In this document: piece by piece, positions 35,340 to 43,292 of the stretch
How positions within the stretch are numbered: the stretch's first letter is position 1
How the letters are laid out: every line of letters begins with the position of its first letter
Source of the DNA: Verrucomicrobiota bacterium
GTDB lineage: Bacteria > Verrucomicrobiota > Verrucomicrobiia > Limisphaerales > UBA9464
Direction: 5' to 3'
Length of the DNA stretch: 64,000 nt
NCBI GenBank assembly: GCA_947454705.1
Contig: CANGKZ010000009.1
Location: 1 to 64,000 of the forward strand
Position numbers and translations under genes: made by a program
Notes under the pieces: generated by a model
Databases searched by the model: none
The model's input: only the letters and a program-made list of their open reading frames with translations
What the model was told of the DNA's origin: nothing

Positions 35340-35457
35340 ATAAAGTGGCCTTGTAAAAAGGAGCGCGAAGTAACTCATCCGGAACGGGTGGTGTCAATGC
35401 AACTTTCTCGGAAACTTGGATTGATTAAAATTCAGGCCCGGGTAGTCCATCCGGGCA

Positions 35458-37068
35458 ATGAAGCTCCACCTCCTGCCTCTGGCGTGTTCGCTTGCCCTGA
35501 TGTCGGCCAGCGCCCAGACCACCCAAACCCCCACCCAGGGGCCTGCCTCCACCGGTTCCGCAGCCTCCGTGGCTGAATGGATGCCGGCCGAATCCAACTT
35601 CCGCGAAGTGGTGCTGGATGAGGATCAGATCGTGGATGGCAAGGCGACCGACACCATCGTGGACCCGATGGAACTCGCCGTGGCCAAGGATGGCCGCGTG
35701 TTCTGGGCCGAACGCAAGGGCGTGGTCAAGATGTGGACTCCCGCCACCAAGACCACCACGGTCATCGCCACCATCCCGGTGTTCGACGGACTCGAGGAAG
35801 GCATGCTGGGAATCACCCTCGATCCCAACTTCCTCAAGAATGGCTGGATCTACCTCAATCACTCCCTCACCGAGACCTACAACGACGGCCAGGGCAAGGC
35901 GGGCAAGATCCGCGTGTCGCGCTACACCCTCAAGGGATCGACGCTCGACCTCGCCAGCGAAAAGGTGATTTTCGACAATCCGGTGCAGCGGGAACAGTGC
36001 TGCCACGTCGGCGGTTCGCTGGCCTTTGACGCCAAGGGCAACCTCTACATTTCGGTCGGCGACAACACCAACCCGTTCGATTCCGACGGCTACTCGCCCA
36101 ATGATCCGCGTCCCGGCCGTTACCCCTGGGATGCCCAGCGTTCCGCCGGCAACGCGAATTCCCTCGCCGGAAAAATTCTTCGCATCAAGCCCCGCGCGGA
36201 GGGCGGATACGACATCCCGGCCGGCAACCTCTTCAAGCCCGGCACCCCGGGCACCCGTCCCGAAGTGTACGTGATGGGCAATCGCAATCCGTTCCGCATC
36301 TCCGTGGATCAGAAGACCGGCTACCTCTACTGGGGTGAGGTCGGTCCCGATGCCGGATCGAACGATCCCAAACGTGGTCCTGCCGGACACGATGAAGTGA
36401 ACCAAGCCCGCGGTCCCGGCTTCTTCGGCTGGCCCTATTTCGTGGGCGACAACAAGCCGTATGCGCCGGTCGATTACGTCGCCCGACAAAACTACAACGA
36501 CGCCAACGCCGCGCGCGATGCCGCCCGCAAGGCCAACAAGCCGGAATCCGAATGGCCTGCCAAGCCTGCGCCCTGGATGTCTGCGGACTTCAAGCCGGTG
36601 TTCTACGACGCCGCCCACCCGGTCAACAACTCGCCCAACAATACCGGCATCAAGGATCTCCCCCCGGCGCAGCCTGCCTTCATCTGGTATCCGCCGTCTC
36701 CGTCCAGCCGGTTCCCAGTGGTGGGCAGCGGCGGCCGCACCGCGATGGCTGGTCCGGTGTACTACTTCGATCCGAAGCTGAAGTCGGAGCACAAGCTGCC
36801 CCGCCAGTTCGATCACACCCTCTTCATCTACGAATGGTCCCGCAATTGGATCATCGCGGTGAAACTGGATGAGAAGGACAACATCGCGAAGGACGCCAAC
36901 GGCAAGCTCATGATGGCCCGCTTCATGCCCAGCACGAAGATCCTGCGTCCGATGGACCTCGAACTCGGTCCCGACGGCTGCCTGTACGTCATCGAGTACG
37001 GCAAGGAATGGGGCAACAACAAGGATACCAAGATCCTGCGTCTTGAGTACACCGGCGCGGTGCAATGA
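35458..37068 (+). CDS. Secreted PQQ-type sugar dehydrogenase (GSDH family)
   Basis: 536 residues with a signal peptide (MKLHLLPLACSLALMSASAQ). The six-bladed propeller of soluble glucose/sorbosone dehydrogenases is suggested by EGMLGITLDPNFLKNGWIYL, HVGGSLAFDAKGNLYISVGD, SLAGKILRIKP, VMGNRNPFRISVD and GPDGCLYVIEYG. These motifs contain the catalytic His and substrate/PQQ-contact positions, but PQQ dependence cannot be shown from sequence. Verrucomicrobia often have many such proteins next to c-type cytochromes; none is adjacent here. A strong terminator follows. Confidence 0.88.
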   Translation: MKLHLLPLACSLALMSASAQTTQTPTQGPASTGSAASVAEWMPAESNFREVVLDEDQIVDGKATDTIVDPMELAVAKDGRVFWAERKGVVKMWTPATKTTTVIATIPVFDGLEEGMLGITLDPNFLKNGWIYLNHSLTETYNDGQGKAGKIRVSRYTLKGSTLDLASEKVIFDNPVQREQCCHVGGSLAFDAKGNLYISVGDNTNPFDSDGYSPNDPRPGRYPWDAQRSAGNANSLAGKILRIKPRAEGGYDIPAGNLFKPGTPGTRPEVYVMGNRNPFRISVDQKTGYLYWGEVGPDAGSNDPKRGPAGHDEVNQARGPGFFGWPYFVGDNKPYAPVDYVARQNYNDANAARDAARKANKPESEWPAKPAPWMSADFKPVFYDAAHPVNNSPNNTGIKDLPPAQPAFIWYPPSPSSRFPVVGSGGRTAMAGPVYYFDPKLKSEHKLPRQFDHTLFIYEWSRNWIIAVKLDEKDNIAKDANGKLMMARFMPSTKILRPMDLELGPDGCLYVIEYGKEWGNNKDTKILRLEYTGAVQ

Positions 37069-37104
37069 GCCCGCGGGGCTGAAGTTCCCCGGTTGATTTC
37101 AAGA

Positions 37105-37139
37105 CGAACCCGCGTGCCAGCCACGCGGGTTCGTTTTTT
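37105..37139 (+). terminator. Intrinsic terminator after the sugar dehydrogenase
   Basis: CGAACCCGCGTG (37105-37116) pairs with CACGCGGGTTCG (37122-37133), a 12-bp stem followed by six T. It is the first element of the spacer before the convergent FG-GAP protein gene. Confidence 0.93.
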
Positions 37140-37169
37140 CGTGGGGATCAAACGGGAGCTTCTTCATCC

Positions 37170-37299
37170 GTTTGGAGTCCTGTCTTCAGCCGGTTCGGGT
37201 CGGCGCGTGGGAGGTTATCCGGGGATTGAATCCTACCCCTCGGTTGACTTCACCGTCCAACAGCAGAGCCGCGTAAACGCGGTACTCCATACGTGTGAG
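37170..37299 (+). repeat. Dispersed ~130-bp repeat (family R2), copy 2
   Basis: Begins GTTTGGAGTCCTGTCTTCAG and ends GCGGTACTCCATACG plus six bases. The 39 bp at 37255-37293 are identical to 26590-26628. It fills most of the spacer between the terminator and the stop of the convergent gene; no R1 repeat is attached on its left. Confidence 0.85.
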
Positions 37300-37366
37300 C
37301 CGCGCTGCGCGAGCCCCACCCCAACTTCAATCTCCCAGCTCCCAGCTGCTCCGAATTTCCGCCCCG

Positions 37367-40300
37367 TCACTTCCGCGCCGGTTCTTTCCGCGCGAAGGTC
37401 TTCGGCCCCACCCAGCGGGTGTTGAAGCGTTCGTGCAGCGGGTCGCTGGGGAAGGCAGGACGCGCCTCGGCTCCATACGCCTGATCGTTCATCCCGTGCC
37501 ACGGGAGCGGATCCAAAACGTCGCCTCGAACCACGTGGTAGTCGGAATCCTTGTCCCAGCCCGACACCTCAATGAAGTAGTCGCGCCGCACCTCGGCGCC
37601 GTGCGACGGCAGACGGGTTGTATCAAAATCGAGGCTCAACGCATCGCCCCCGGCGATCATCGCCAGGCCGTTGTCGCGCGACGCAATCAGTTCCTCCACG
37701 CCGCCGTACCGGGTAGCCCAGCCCGAGGGCGTGATCACCCAATTGGCCTTCGACTTCACCCGGTCGAACACCGGCGTCAGCGGTGCGGTCCAGGGCAGGT
37801 CGGCAAATTCGCTGTAGCCCCGCCAGTGCAGATCCGTCCGGGCCAGGGGCAGGACCGAGAACTTCGCGGGGCGGGCTTCGGAAAACAGCGCGATGCGGTC
37901 CCAGTGAATTTCGAAGGCCGCGGTCAAACGCAGTCGGCGCGTCCCCCGCGGAAGCGCATTCGCCAGGTCCACCACGTACGACTTCGTCTTTCCCGCAGGC
38001 GCGCCCACCGTGATGCGAACCGGCTTCCAACCCTCCGAGGTCTCCGCTTCGAGAACGGGGAAAGGGAAGGGCAGATCCTCGCGATGACTCGCGGCGATGT
38101 TCGCCATGCCGCCTCCGAAGCGGAGCCAGCCGGTGAGCGCGAGCACGGGATGGGCAACCGAATCCAGCGGACCAAAATCGAGAATCACGCCGTGGCGTTC
38201 CGCGAGGCCGCGGTAATGCGTGCCGATCAATTGCGCTGGCGACACGCGCACCTCGTCCACGTTGGCCAGAGCCGACGTGACATCGGTTCCCTGCAACGTT
38301 TCCGCCGAGCGCAGCGGGATGCGGCCGCTGACTTCGATCAAATCGTGCGCCGGGAACGGACGACCCGGAACCAGCCGGCCCGCCGAGTGCACTTCGGTGT
38401 GGGCCGGATGATCCACCGCCAGCACACGGGCGTGATCGAGATAGAGCACTTCGCGCAGTTCTTCGGTGATCTGGAGCGAAATGCGGTCGTTCTTCGAGGG
38501 GACATCGGAGTCGGATCCGATCCACACGCGTTCGTCCGGATCCGCCTCAATCATGCGCCCCGGCGCTACCGGCAGGCCCACCGGAGCGGCCCCGAGAAGG
38601 TCGGTCACGAAGCGGTTGCTCTGCCCGTTCCACACGTACAAATACGGGCACGAACCGGTCGGCAGAATGAACTCAAACACCGTCCGGACTTCCTTCGGAT
38701 TGACCGTGACCTCGACGTCGTCCTGACGCGCGTCGTACCAGCGGATGCTGATGGAATCGAGCGTCTGCCGTTTTCCGATGCCGATTTCCACCGGCAGCGT
38801 CTGCACCGTGCGCAGCCCGTGCCATCCCCCGGCAGAGAGCTCCACCTTCACCCCGAGGGCACTGGCGTTGGAGCGATTGCCGAGCAGGCGGAGCTTGAGC
38901 AGCGTGTTGGCGTTGCCGCCGTCGTTGCGGAAGATTCGGATTTTTTCCGCAGTGCCCACGGCGAAATCCAGGTCGCCATCGTTGTCGAAATCGGCGGCAA
39001 CCACGTTCAGCACCTTTTGTCCCGCGACGGCCTGGAGGCCGAGATCGCTGGTGACTTCATGGAATCCGGCGTTGCCCCGGTTGCGCCACACTCGTATGCC
39101 GTCTTCACCCCACGCCAGCAGATCGAGCCAGCCGTCGTTGTCGAAATCCACCGCCTTGAGATGCTGAAGCCGGTGCTTCTTCGCGGGAAGACGCAGCGGT
39201 TCGCGCAGTCCGCCGAAGAACAGATCGATGCTTTTCTCAGCCAACAGGGCGACGTCGTTGCGCAGGTCGTTGTTGAAATCCCCGACCGTCAACGCGGTCG
39301 TGGTCGGCCAGTCGGCAGGCGCATTGGTTGCCACCAGTCCGGTGGTTCGCACGTTTCCAAACACCTGCGGAACCGCGCCGGTGCGGGTCAGCAGCACGTC
39401 GGGCAGATCGTCGTTGTTCCAGTCGTCCACCGTCACCGCGCGCACGCCGGCGGGCCCGCCCGCGGGGAACTTGCGCTCGCGGAAACTGCCTGAACCAAGA
39501 TTGGTAAAGCTGCGGAACTGTCCGTCGGGCGTGACCAGCAGGAGCCCGAGCTTGCCGGAGAAATCGAGATCCGCCAGCGCTCCCGAGATTCCGGCGGCGG
39601 CAGCGTTGCGGAGGCCGCTGAAGGCCGTGCCGTCGTTGAACACCCCGTTGGTGGCGAAGCGCAGGACGGTCAGCCCGTTGGTGCTGATCAGGACGGCATC
39701 GTCGTAGCGGTCGTTCTGCAAATCACCGATGAGGATCTGGCTGGTGCCGACCGCCGACGGAATGGAAACCGGGTCCACCCGGGGACGGAACACGCCATTG
39801 GAATTCCAGAGCAGCTGAACGCCCTTGGGACCGGCCACCAAAAGGTCATTGGCCCCGCGGCGATTGATGTCCATCACCGCGAAGGCGCCCTGCGGCGCGG
39901 TCGCGCCACCGAATGCAGTCTCGGTGATTTCCACAAAACGGAGCGACACGGCATCGCGGTTCGGCTGTTCCAGCGGGAAGGGCGCGATGATCTCGGTGTA
40001 TTTGCACTTTTCGTACACCGACGGGTTGTCGGCGGCCTGGCTCTTGCCGGCGGCGATGCGTTGGTGTTCCGCGAGGGCGGCGGCGGCGGCTTCGCGTTGG
40101 CCGAGACGGAGCAGCGCCTGGCTCAGCAGGTAGTTGGCGGCCGGATGATTGGTATCGAACTGCAGTACTTCGCGGAACTGCTCCGCGGCCTCATCGAACT
40201 TGCCCCAACCCTGAAACGCACGACCGAGCTGGAAGCTGACCGGATTGATGGAGCGATCGACGGACTTCGCCTGCTCAAGCGCCTGGACGGCGTTGGAATA

Positions 40301-40708
40301 GCTGCCCTGCCGCAGGGCCGCGCAGCCGAGGATGTAAAACGCGGCGCCGCTTCCGGGATCGAACTGCAGCACTTCGGCGGCATGCCGCTCGGCCTGACCG
40401 GGCTGGTTCGCCGCGAGGAGGGCATTGGCCAGATTCAGATGCGCATCCGGGTTCGCCGGGTTCATCGAGAGCGCGGTCTGGAAGGCTGTGGCTGCCTTGG
40501 TGGGATCGCCCTTGTCGTAGAAGGTTTTGCCCGACGCCATGGCCTGGGCAAAGGCCTCGTTGCCACCCGCTGCGCCGCCGCCGCTGCCATTGCTGTTGCC
40601 GGACCGGGTAAACCACCACGCCCCCGCAACGATGAGCACGATCATCAGGAACGTGCCGCCAAGATAAACCAATGCGCCCGCGTTTGATCGATTTCTAGAA
40701 TCACCCAT
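37367..40708 (-). CDS. Large membrane-anchored TPR / FG-GAP (VCBS) repeat protein
   Basis: 1113 residues. An N-terminal anchor (YLGGTFLMIVLIVAGAWWF) is followed by a Gly-rich linker, several TPRs (~45-215; DPTKAATAFQTALSMNPANP, GKFDEAAEQFREVLQFDTNH) and then FG-GAP/VCBS-type blades (~270-640), two with DxDxDGxxDL-like calcium loops (DFDNDGWLDLLAW, DFDNDGDLDFAVG). A beta-rich part resembling ASPIC/UnbV-type ends follows, then ~450 residues without a name. Combining TPR with FG-GAP in one chain is typical of Planctomycetota and Verrucomicrobiota. Role unknown; an exported scaffold is likely. It is convergent with the sugar dehydrogenase. Confidence 0.75.
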   Translation of the reverse strand: MGDSRNRSNAGALVYLGGTFLMIVLIVAGAWWFTRSGNSNGSGGGAAGGNEAFAQAMASGKTFYDKGDPTKAATAFQTALSMNPANPDAHLNLANALLAANQPGQAERHAAEVLQFDPGSGAAFYILGCAALRQGSYSNAVQALEQAKSVDRSINPVSFQLGRAFQGWGKFDEAAEQFREVLQFDTNHPAANYLLSQALLRLGQREAAAAALAEHQRIAAGKSQAADNPSVYEKCKYTEIIAPFPLEQPNRDAVSLRFVEITETAFGGATAPQGAFAVMDINRRGANDLLVAGPKGVQLLWNSNGVFRPRVDPVSIPSAVGTSQILIGDLQNDRYDDAVLISTNGLTVLRFATNGVFNDGTAFSGLRNAAAAGISGALADLDFSGKLGLLLVTPDGQFRSFTNLGSGSFRERKFPAGGPAGVRAVTVDDWNNDDLPDVLLTRTGAVPQVFGNVRTTGLVATNAPADWPTTTALTVGDFNNDLRNDVALLAEKSIDLFFGGLREPLRLPAKKHRLQHLKAVDFDNDGWLDLLAWGEDGIRVWRNRGNAGFHEVTSDLGLQAVAGQKVLNVVAADFDNDGDLDFAVGTAEKIRIFRNDGGNANTLLKLRLLGNRSNASALGVKVELSAGGWHGLRTVQTLPVEIGIGKRQTLDSISIRWYDARQDDVEVTVNPKEVRTVFEFILPTGSCPYLYVWNGQSNRFVTDLLGAAPVGLPVAPGRMIEADPDERVWIGSDSDVPSKNDRISLQITEELREVLYLDHARVLAVDHPAHTEVHSAGRLVPGRPFPAHDLIEVSGRIPLRSAETLQGTDVTSALANVDEVRVSPAQLIGTHYRGLAERHGVILDFGPLDSVAHPVLALTGWLRFGGGMANIAASHREDLPFPFPVLEAETSEGWKPVRITVGAPAGKTKSYVVDLANALPRGTRRLRLTAAFEIHWDRIALFSEARPAKFSVLPLARTDLHWRGYSEFADLPWTAPLTPVFDRVKSKANWVITPSGWATRYGGVEELIASRDNGLAMIAGGDALSLDFDTTRLPSHGAEVRRDYFIEVSGWDKDSDYHVVRGDVLDPLPWHGMNDQAYGAEARPAFPSDPLHERFNTRWVGPKTFARKEPARK

Positions 40709-40869
40709 GATGTTCCCAGTATCCTGTACCCGTTTTGTAAAACGCGCACTTGGGAAAAGTGGCGGGCGGCCTTTTGCAGGGGGCGATTTGCCGGGCGGAG
40801 GAAGCCCGCCGGAATGCGCATTGACGGAACTTCAGCCCCAAAACAGCTTGGCCAAGGTTCCCGCGTGAT

Positions 40870-41676
40870 GTGATCGAATCCTCCCCCAGCGTTTATTCCA
40901 AGGCCCGCGGGGCGTTCACCCTCATCGAGCTGCTGGTGGTGATCGGGATTCTCGCGGTGCTCGCGGGACTGCTCCTGCCCGCCCTCACGCGTGCCCGGGA
41001 GAAGGGCCGTCGGTCGGTGTGTCGGAGCAATCAGCGGCAGTTCGTCCTCGGGCTGCATCTGTATGCAAACGACAACCGCGGGACGCTCGTTCTCGGAAAT
41101 CACGAAAACATCCCGGGTCGTAGTCGCAACCCGGGCATCGAGAACACGCCCATGCTCTCGGAATCGAACCACACCCTGTTCAAGCAGATGCTGGGCAACG
41201 ACCGCGTGCTGGTGTGCCCAAATTTGGGACGCCGCTTTACCTCGTCGAATGGATGGAATGAAACCGGGTACGGATGGGTGATCGGCTACCACTACCTCGG
41301 AGGCCGGGCCGGGACGCCCTGGAAGTCGGTGGCGCCCGCGGAGGGCGAATGGATTTCGCCGCAGACCGTGAACGAAACCACCAATCTGCTCGTGGTCGCC
41401 GAACTGAATGCCTGGTGCACAAGCACCGACGAAACCTTTGCGCCCCACGGAAAGACCGGACTCATCGCCCAGAGCGATCGCGAACCCAGCCAGCCGGTGT
41501 CCTCCACCTCGTCCCTGCGATACGGCCGCTTTGGACAGTCCCCCCGCGAACTCGGAACCGCGGGAGGCAACGAGGCCCTGCTTGATGGATCGGTCAGCTG
41601 GGTGCCGGTGGAACGAATGAAAGCGTATCGCGGTTCCGGCGGATTCGGCAGCGACGGATGCTTTGGACTTTGGTGA
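40870..41676 (+). CDS. Type II pseudopilin-like protein (PVC type)
   Basis: 268 residues from a GTG at 40870. The prepilin N-terminus is clear: [20 protein letters not shown], with the peptidase site before F16 and the conserved Glu at +5. The rest ([20 protein letters not shown], then a DG near the end in [12 protein letters not shown]) follows the pattern of the large DUF1559-like/H-X9-DG families in Planctomycetota and Verrucomicrobiota, which have dozens per genome. No secretion genes lie nearby. Likely exported and assembled or anchored in the periplasm; its own role is unknown. Confidence 0.85.
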   Translation: MIESSPSVYSKARGAFTLIELLVVIGILAVLAGLLLPALTRAREKGRRSVCRSNQRQFVLGLHLYANDNRGTLVLGNHENIPGRSRNPGIENTPMLSESNHTLFKQMLGNDRVLVCPNLGRRFTSSNGWNETGYGWVIGYHYLGGRAGTPWKSVAPAEGEWISPQTVNETTNLLVVAELNAWCTSTDETFAPHGKTGLIAQSDREPSQPVSSTSSLRYGRFGQSPRELGTAGGNEALLDGSVSWVPVERMKAYRGSGGFGSDGCFGLW

Positions 41677-41782
41677 GCGCGTTGGCCCCGAAGCGGTCCA
41701 TCGGAAACTCCGCCCGGGTTTCCCACGCCCGAGACCGGACTTTCCCTTGAGTTGCGTGGCCGATCTGGTGCCCTTGGAGCCT

Positions 41783-42277
41783 ATGCGTTACGTGATGCGA
41801 CAGAAGTTCTGGAGCTGGGGCGATGACTACAAGATTCGCGACGCTTCGGGGGACGATGTGTATTTCGTCGATGGCAAGGTCTTCAGCTGGGGCGACAAGC
41901 TGTCGTTCCAGGACCTGCGCGGCAACGAACTCGCCTTCATTCGGCAAAAGCTCCTGCACTGGGGTCCGACGTATCACATCGAGAAGGACGGCCGCGTGGT
42001 GGCCGAAGTGCGCAAGCACCTGTTCACCCTGTTTCGGTGCAAGTTCACCGTCGATGTTCCCGGGCCGGATGACTTGGAGGCGGCCGGCAACCTTCTGGAC
42101 CGCGAGTACACCTTCAAGCGTCACGGCCGCGTGGTGGCCGAAGTCAGCAAGCGCTGGTTCTCCTGGACCGACACCTACGGCGTGGACATCGCGGACGGCG
42201 AGGACAACATCGTGATCCTGGCCAGCGCGGTGATCATTGATTTGGTCTGCCACGGGGACGATGGGCAGCACAAGTAG
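41783..42277 (+). CDS. LURP-one-related / Tubby-like cytoplasmic protein
   Basis: 164 residues from the ATG at 41783; the frame is open further upstream but would overlap the pseudopilin gene. The beta-barrel pattern of LURP-one/YxjI proteins is visible in repeats: MRQKFWSWGDDYKIRD, YFVDGKVFSWGDKLSFQD, RQKLLHWGPTYHIEKDGRVV, HLFTLFRCKFTVDVPG and SKRWFSWTDTYGVDIADGED. The role in bacteria is not established; a phospholipid-scramblase-like fold has been proposed. A repeat-rich spacer follows. Confidence 0.88.
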   Translation: MRYVMRQKFWSWGDDYKIRDASGDDVYFVDGKVFSWGDKLSFQDLRGNELAFIRQKLLHWGPTYHIEKDGRVVAEVRKHLFTLFRCKFTVDVPGPDDLEAAGNLLDREYTFKRHGRVVAEVSKRWFSWTDTYGVDIADGEDNIVILASAVIIDLVCHGDDGQHK

Positions 42278-42307
42278 GAGGTTGAAGGGGTGAACGTAGG
42301 AACGGGA

Positions 42308-42342
42308 GTTGAAGGGTTGAAAAGTTGAAGCGTTGAAGGGGA
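42308..42342 (+). repeat. TTGAAGGG-rich repeat (family R1), solo copy
   Basis: Reads GTTGAAGGGTTGAAAAG, then TTGAAGCGTTGAAGGGG, the closest match to the left end of the MITE-like element at 55645. A partial unit also occurs at 42281. There is no R2 repeat after it. Confidence 0.75.
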
Positions 42343-42382
42343 AAACCCGTTGGGGCGCCTGAGCCATCTCACTCTCTTCACG

Positions 42383-42530
42383 AAAATAGCCCATGGCCTT
42401 CAGGCCTGGGGTTGGGCCTCGACACCGATCGAGTCCCGCAGGGACGACAGAACCAACCCTCTGCCGTCCCTGCGGGACTCGACGATTTCCTTCTGATGTA
42501 AACCCAGGCCTGAAGGCCGTGGGCTATTTT
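42383..42530. repeat. 148-bp nested palindrome
   Basis: Outer arms 42383-42410 and 42503-42530 (28 nt, 27 matching; core GGCCTTCAGGCCTGGG) enclose inner arms at 42429-42450 and 42461-42482 (about 22 nt; core TCCCGCAGGGACG) around a 10-nt loop. The two side spacers are 18 and 20 nt. There are no repeat-flanking T-runs and no gene inside. Such nested palindromes resemble REP/BIME-like dispersed elements. Confidence 0.92.
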
Positions 42531-42662
42531 CATGGGAACCACATTGCAACCCAACGATCCAGATGGGCCAAAATCGGGTTGCCTGTCGCGCGGGAATCCG
42601 GCTTAGTCCGCGCGTGATTTCCGCAGTTTTCCGCAACACGACGACCACCCGATAGCGTCCGC

Positions 42663-42720
42663 AGCCCCGAGCTGACGGACGCCAAGACGCCTCGCACCTG
42701 AACCGGTCCGGGGCTTTTTT
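42663..42720 (+). terminator. Possible terminator or attenuator upstream of the GxxExxY cassette
   Basis: AGCCCCG (42663-42669) pairs with CGGGGCT (42709-42715), followed by TTTTTGTTTT. The loop is about 39 nt. It is 385 nt from the end of the LURP-one-like gene, so it is not an obvious terminator for it; it could have belonged to the leader of thrS before the cassette at 42738-43277 was inserted. Confidence 0.4.
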
Positions 42721-42737
42721 GTTTTCCGGGGCGGTGA

Positions 42738-42767
42738 AACCACAGATGGACACAGATGAACACAGAT
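42738..42767 (+). repeat. Left terminal inverted repeat of the GxxExxY cassette
   Basis: 30 nt with a 10-bp internal period (core CACAGATGGACACAGATG), perfectly complementary to 43248-43277. The first codons of the GxxExxY gene (ATG at 42756) fall within it. Confidence 0.9.
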
Positions 42768-43160
42768 AGAGTGCCAGATCTTCGAAGCACCGCTGAAGTG
42801 CATCATAAGGCTGAGACTCACGAGATCGTGGGGAGCGCTTTTTCTGTGCTGAACGAGTTGGGCCATGGCCTTCACGAAAAGATCTACGAGAACGCGCTGG
42901 TCGTGGAGCTACGTCGCAGGGGGCTTGCTGTCGCTCAACAGAAATCGTTTGAAGTCCTCTACCAAGGACAACGTGTGGGGGAGTTTATTCCCGATTTGAT
43001 CGTATCCGATAAAGTGATTGTCGATGCCAAGGTTGTTGATCGCCTCGGGGAACATGAGAAGGGCCAGATGCTGAACTACCTGAAAATCACGAAACTTCGA
43101 GTCGGATTGCTCCTGAATTTCCGCTACGCGCGGATGGAATGGGAGCGAATCCAGCTGTGA
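42756..43160 (+). CDS. GxxExxY protein (PD-(D/E)XK-like)
   Basis: 134 residues from the ATG at 42756; a GTG at 42771 is an alternative. The family motif GxxExxY is seen as GHGLHEKIYENAL (about residues 36-48). The second half has a nuclease-like core: an acidic residue in GEFIPDLIVSDK and then D-A-K in VIVDAKVVDRL, which fits the D..(D/E)xK pattern of PD-(D/E)XK folds, followed by GQMLNYLKITKLRVGLLLNF. Biochemical activity is not established for the family. It is the only gene in a 540-bp unit with perfect inverted ends, and many homologues begin with MNTD- or MNAD-like residues. Confidence 0.9.
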   Translation: MNTDRVPDLRSTAEVHHKAETHEIVGSAFSVLNELGHGLHEKIYENALVVELRRRGLAVAQQKSFEVLYQGQRVGEFIPDLIVSDKVIVDAKVVDRLGEHEKGQMLNYLKITKLRVGLLLNFRYARMEWERIQL

Positions 43161-43247
43161 ATTTTTCCAAACGCTTTCCGATGAACAAACACCATCGAAC
43201 AGGGCTGCGGATTCCGGGCACGTCTTGCGTTGGCCCGCGCTCTCTCA

Positions 43248-43277
43248 ATCTGTGTTCATCTGTGTCCATCTGTGGTT
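43248..43277 (-). repeat. Right terminal inverted repeat of the GxxExxY cassette
   Basis: Exact reverse complement of 42738-42767. It ends 15 nt before the thrS start codon, so it forms part of the thrS leader. Confidence 0.9.
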
Positions 43278-43292
43278 AATTCTCCCAAGCAA

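Larger units (their letters stand above)
42738..43277 (+). mobile_element. 540-bp cassette with perfect 30-bp terminal inverted repeats around a GxxExxY gene
   Basis: The ends 42738-42767 and 43248-43277 are exact reverse complements (30 of 30). Each end is built of three ~10-bp units (ACAGATGGAC, ACAGATGAAC, ACAGAT). The only gene inside encodes a GxxExxY protein whose ATG lies in the left end. There is no transposase; no target duplication is evident. A degenerate solo end occurs at 26753-26782. Confidence 0.8.

Noticed and set aside
42756-43160. Calling the GxxExxY protein a proven transposase or toxin
   Set aside because: Only a nuclease-like residue pattern is visible; no transposase motif, partner antitoxin or experimental evidence can be seen.
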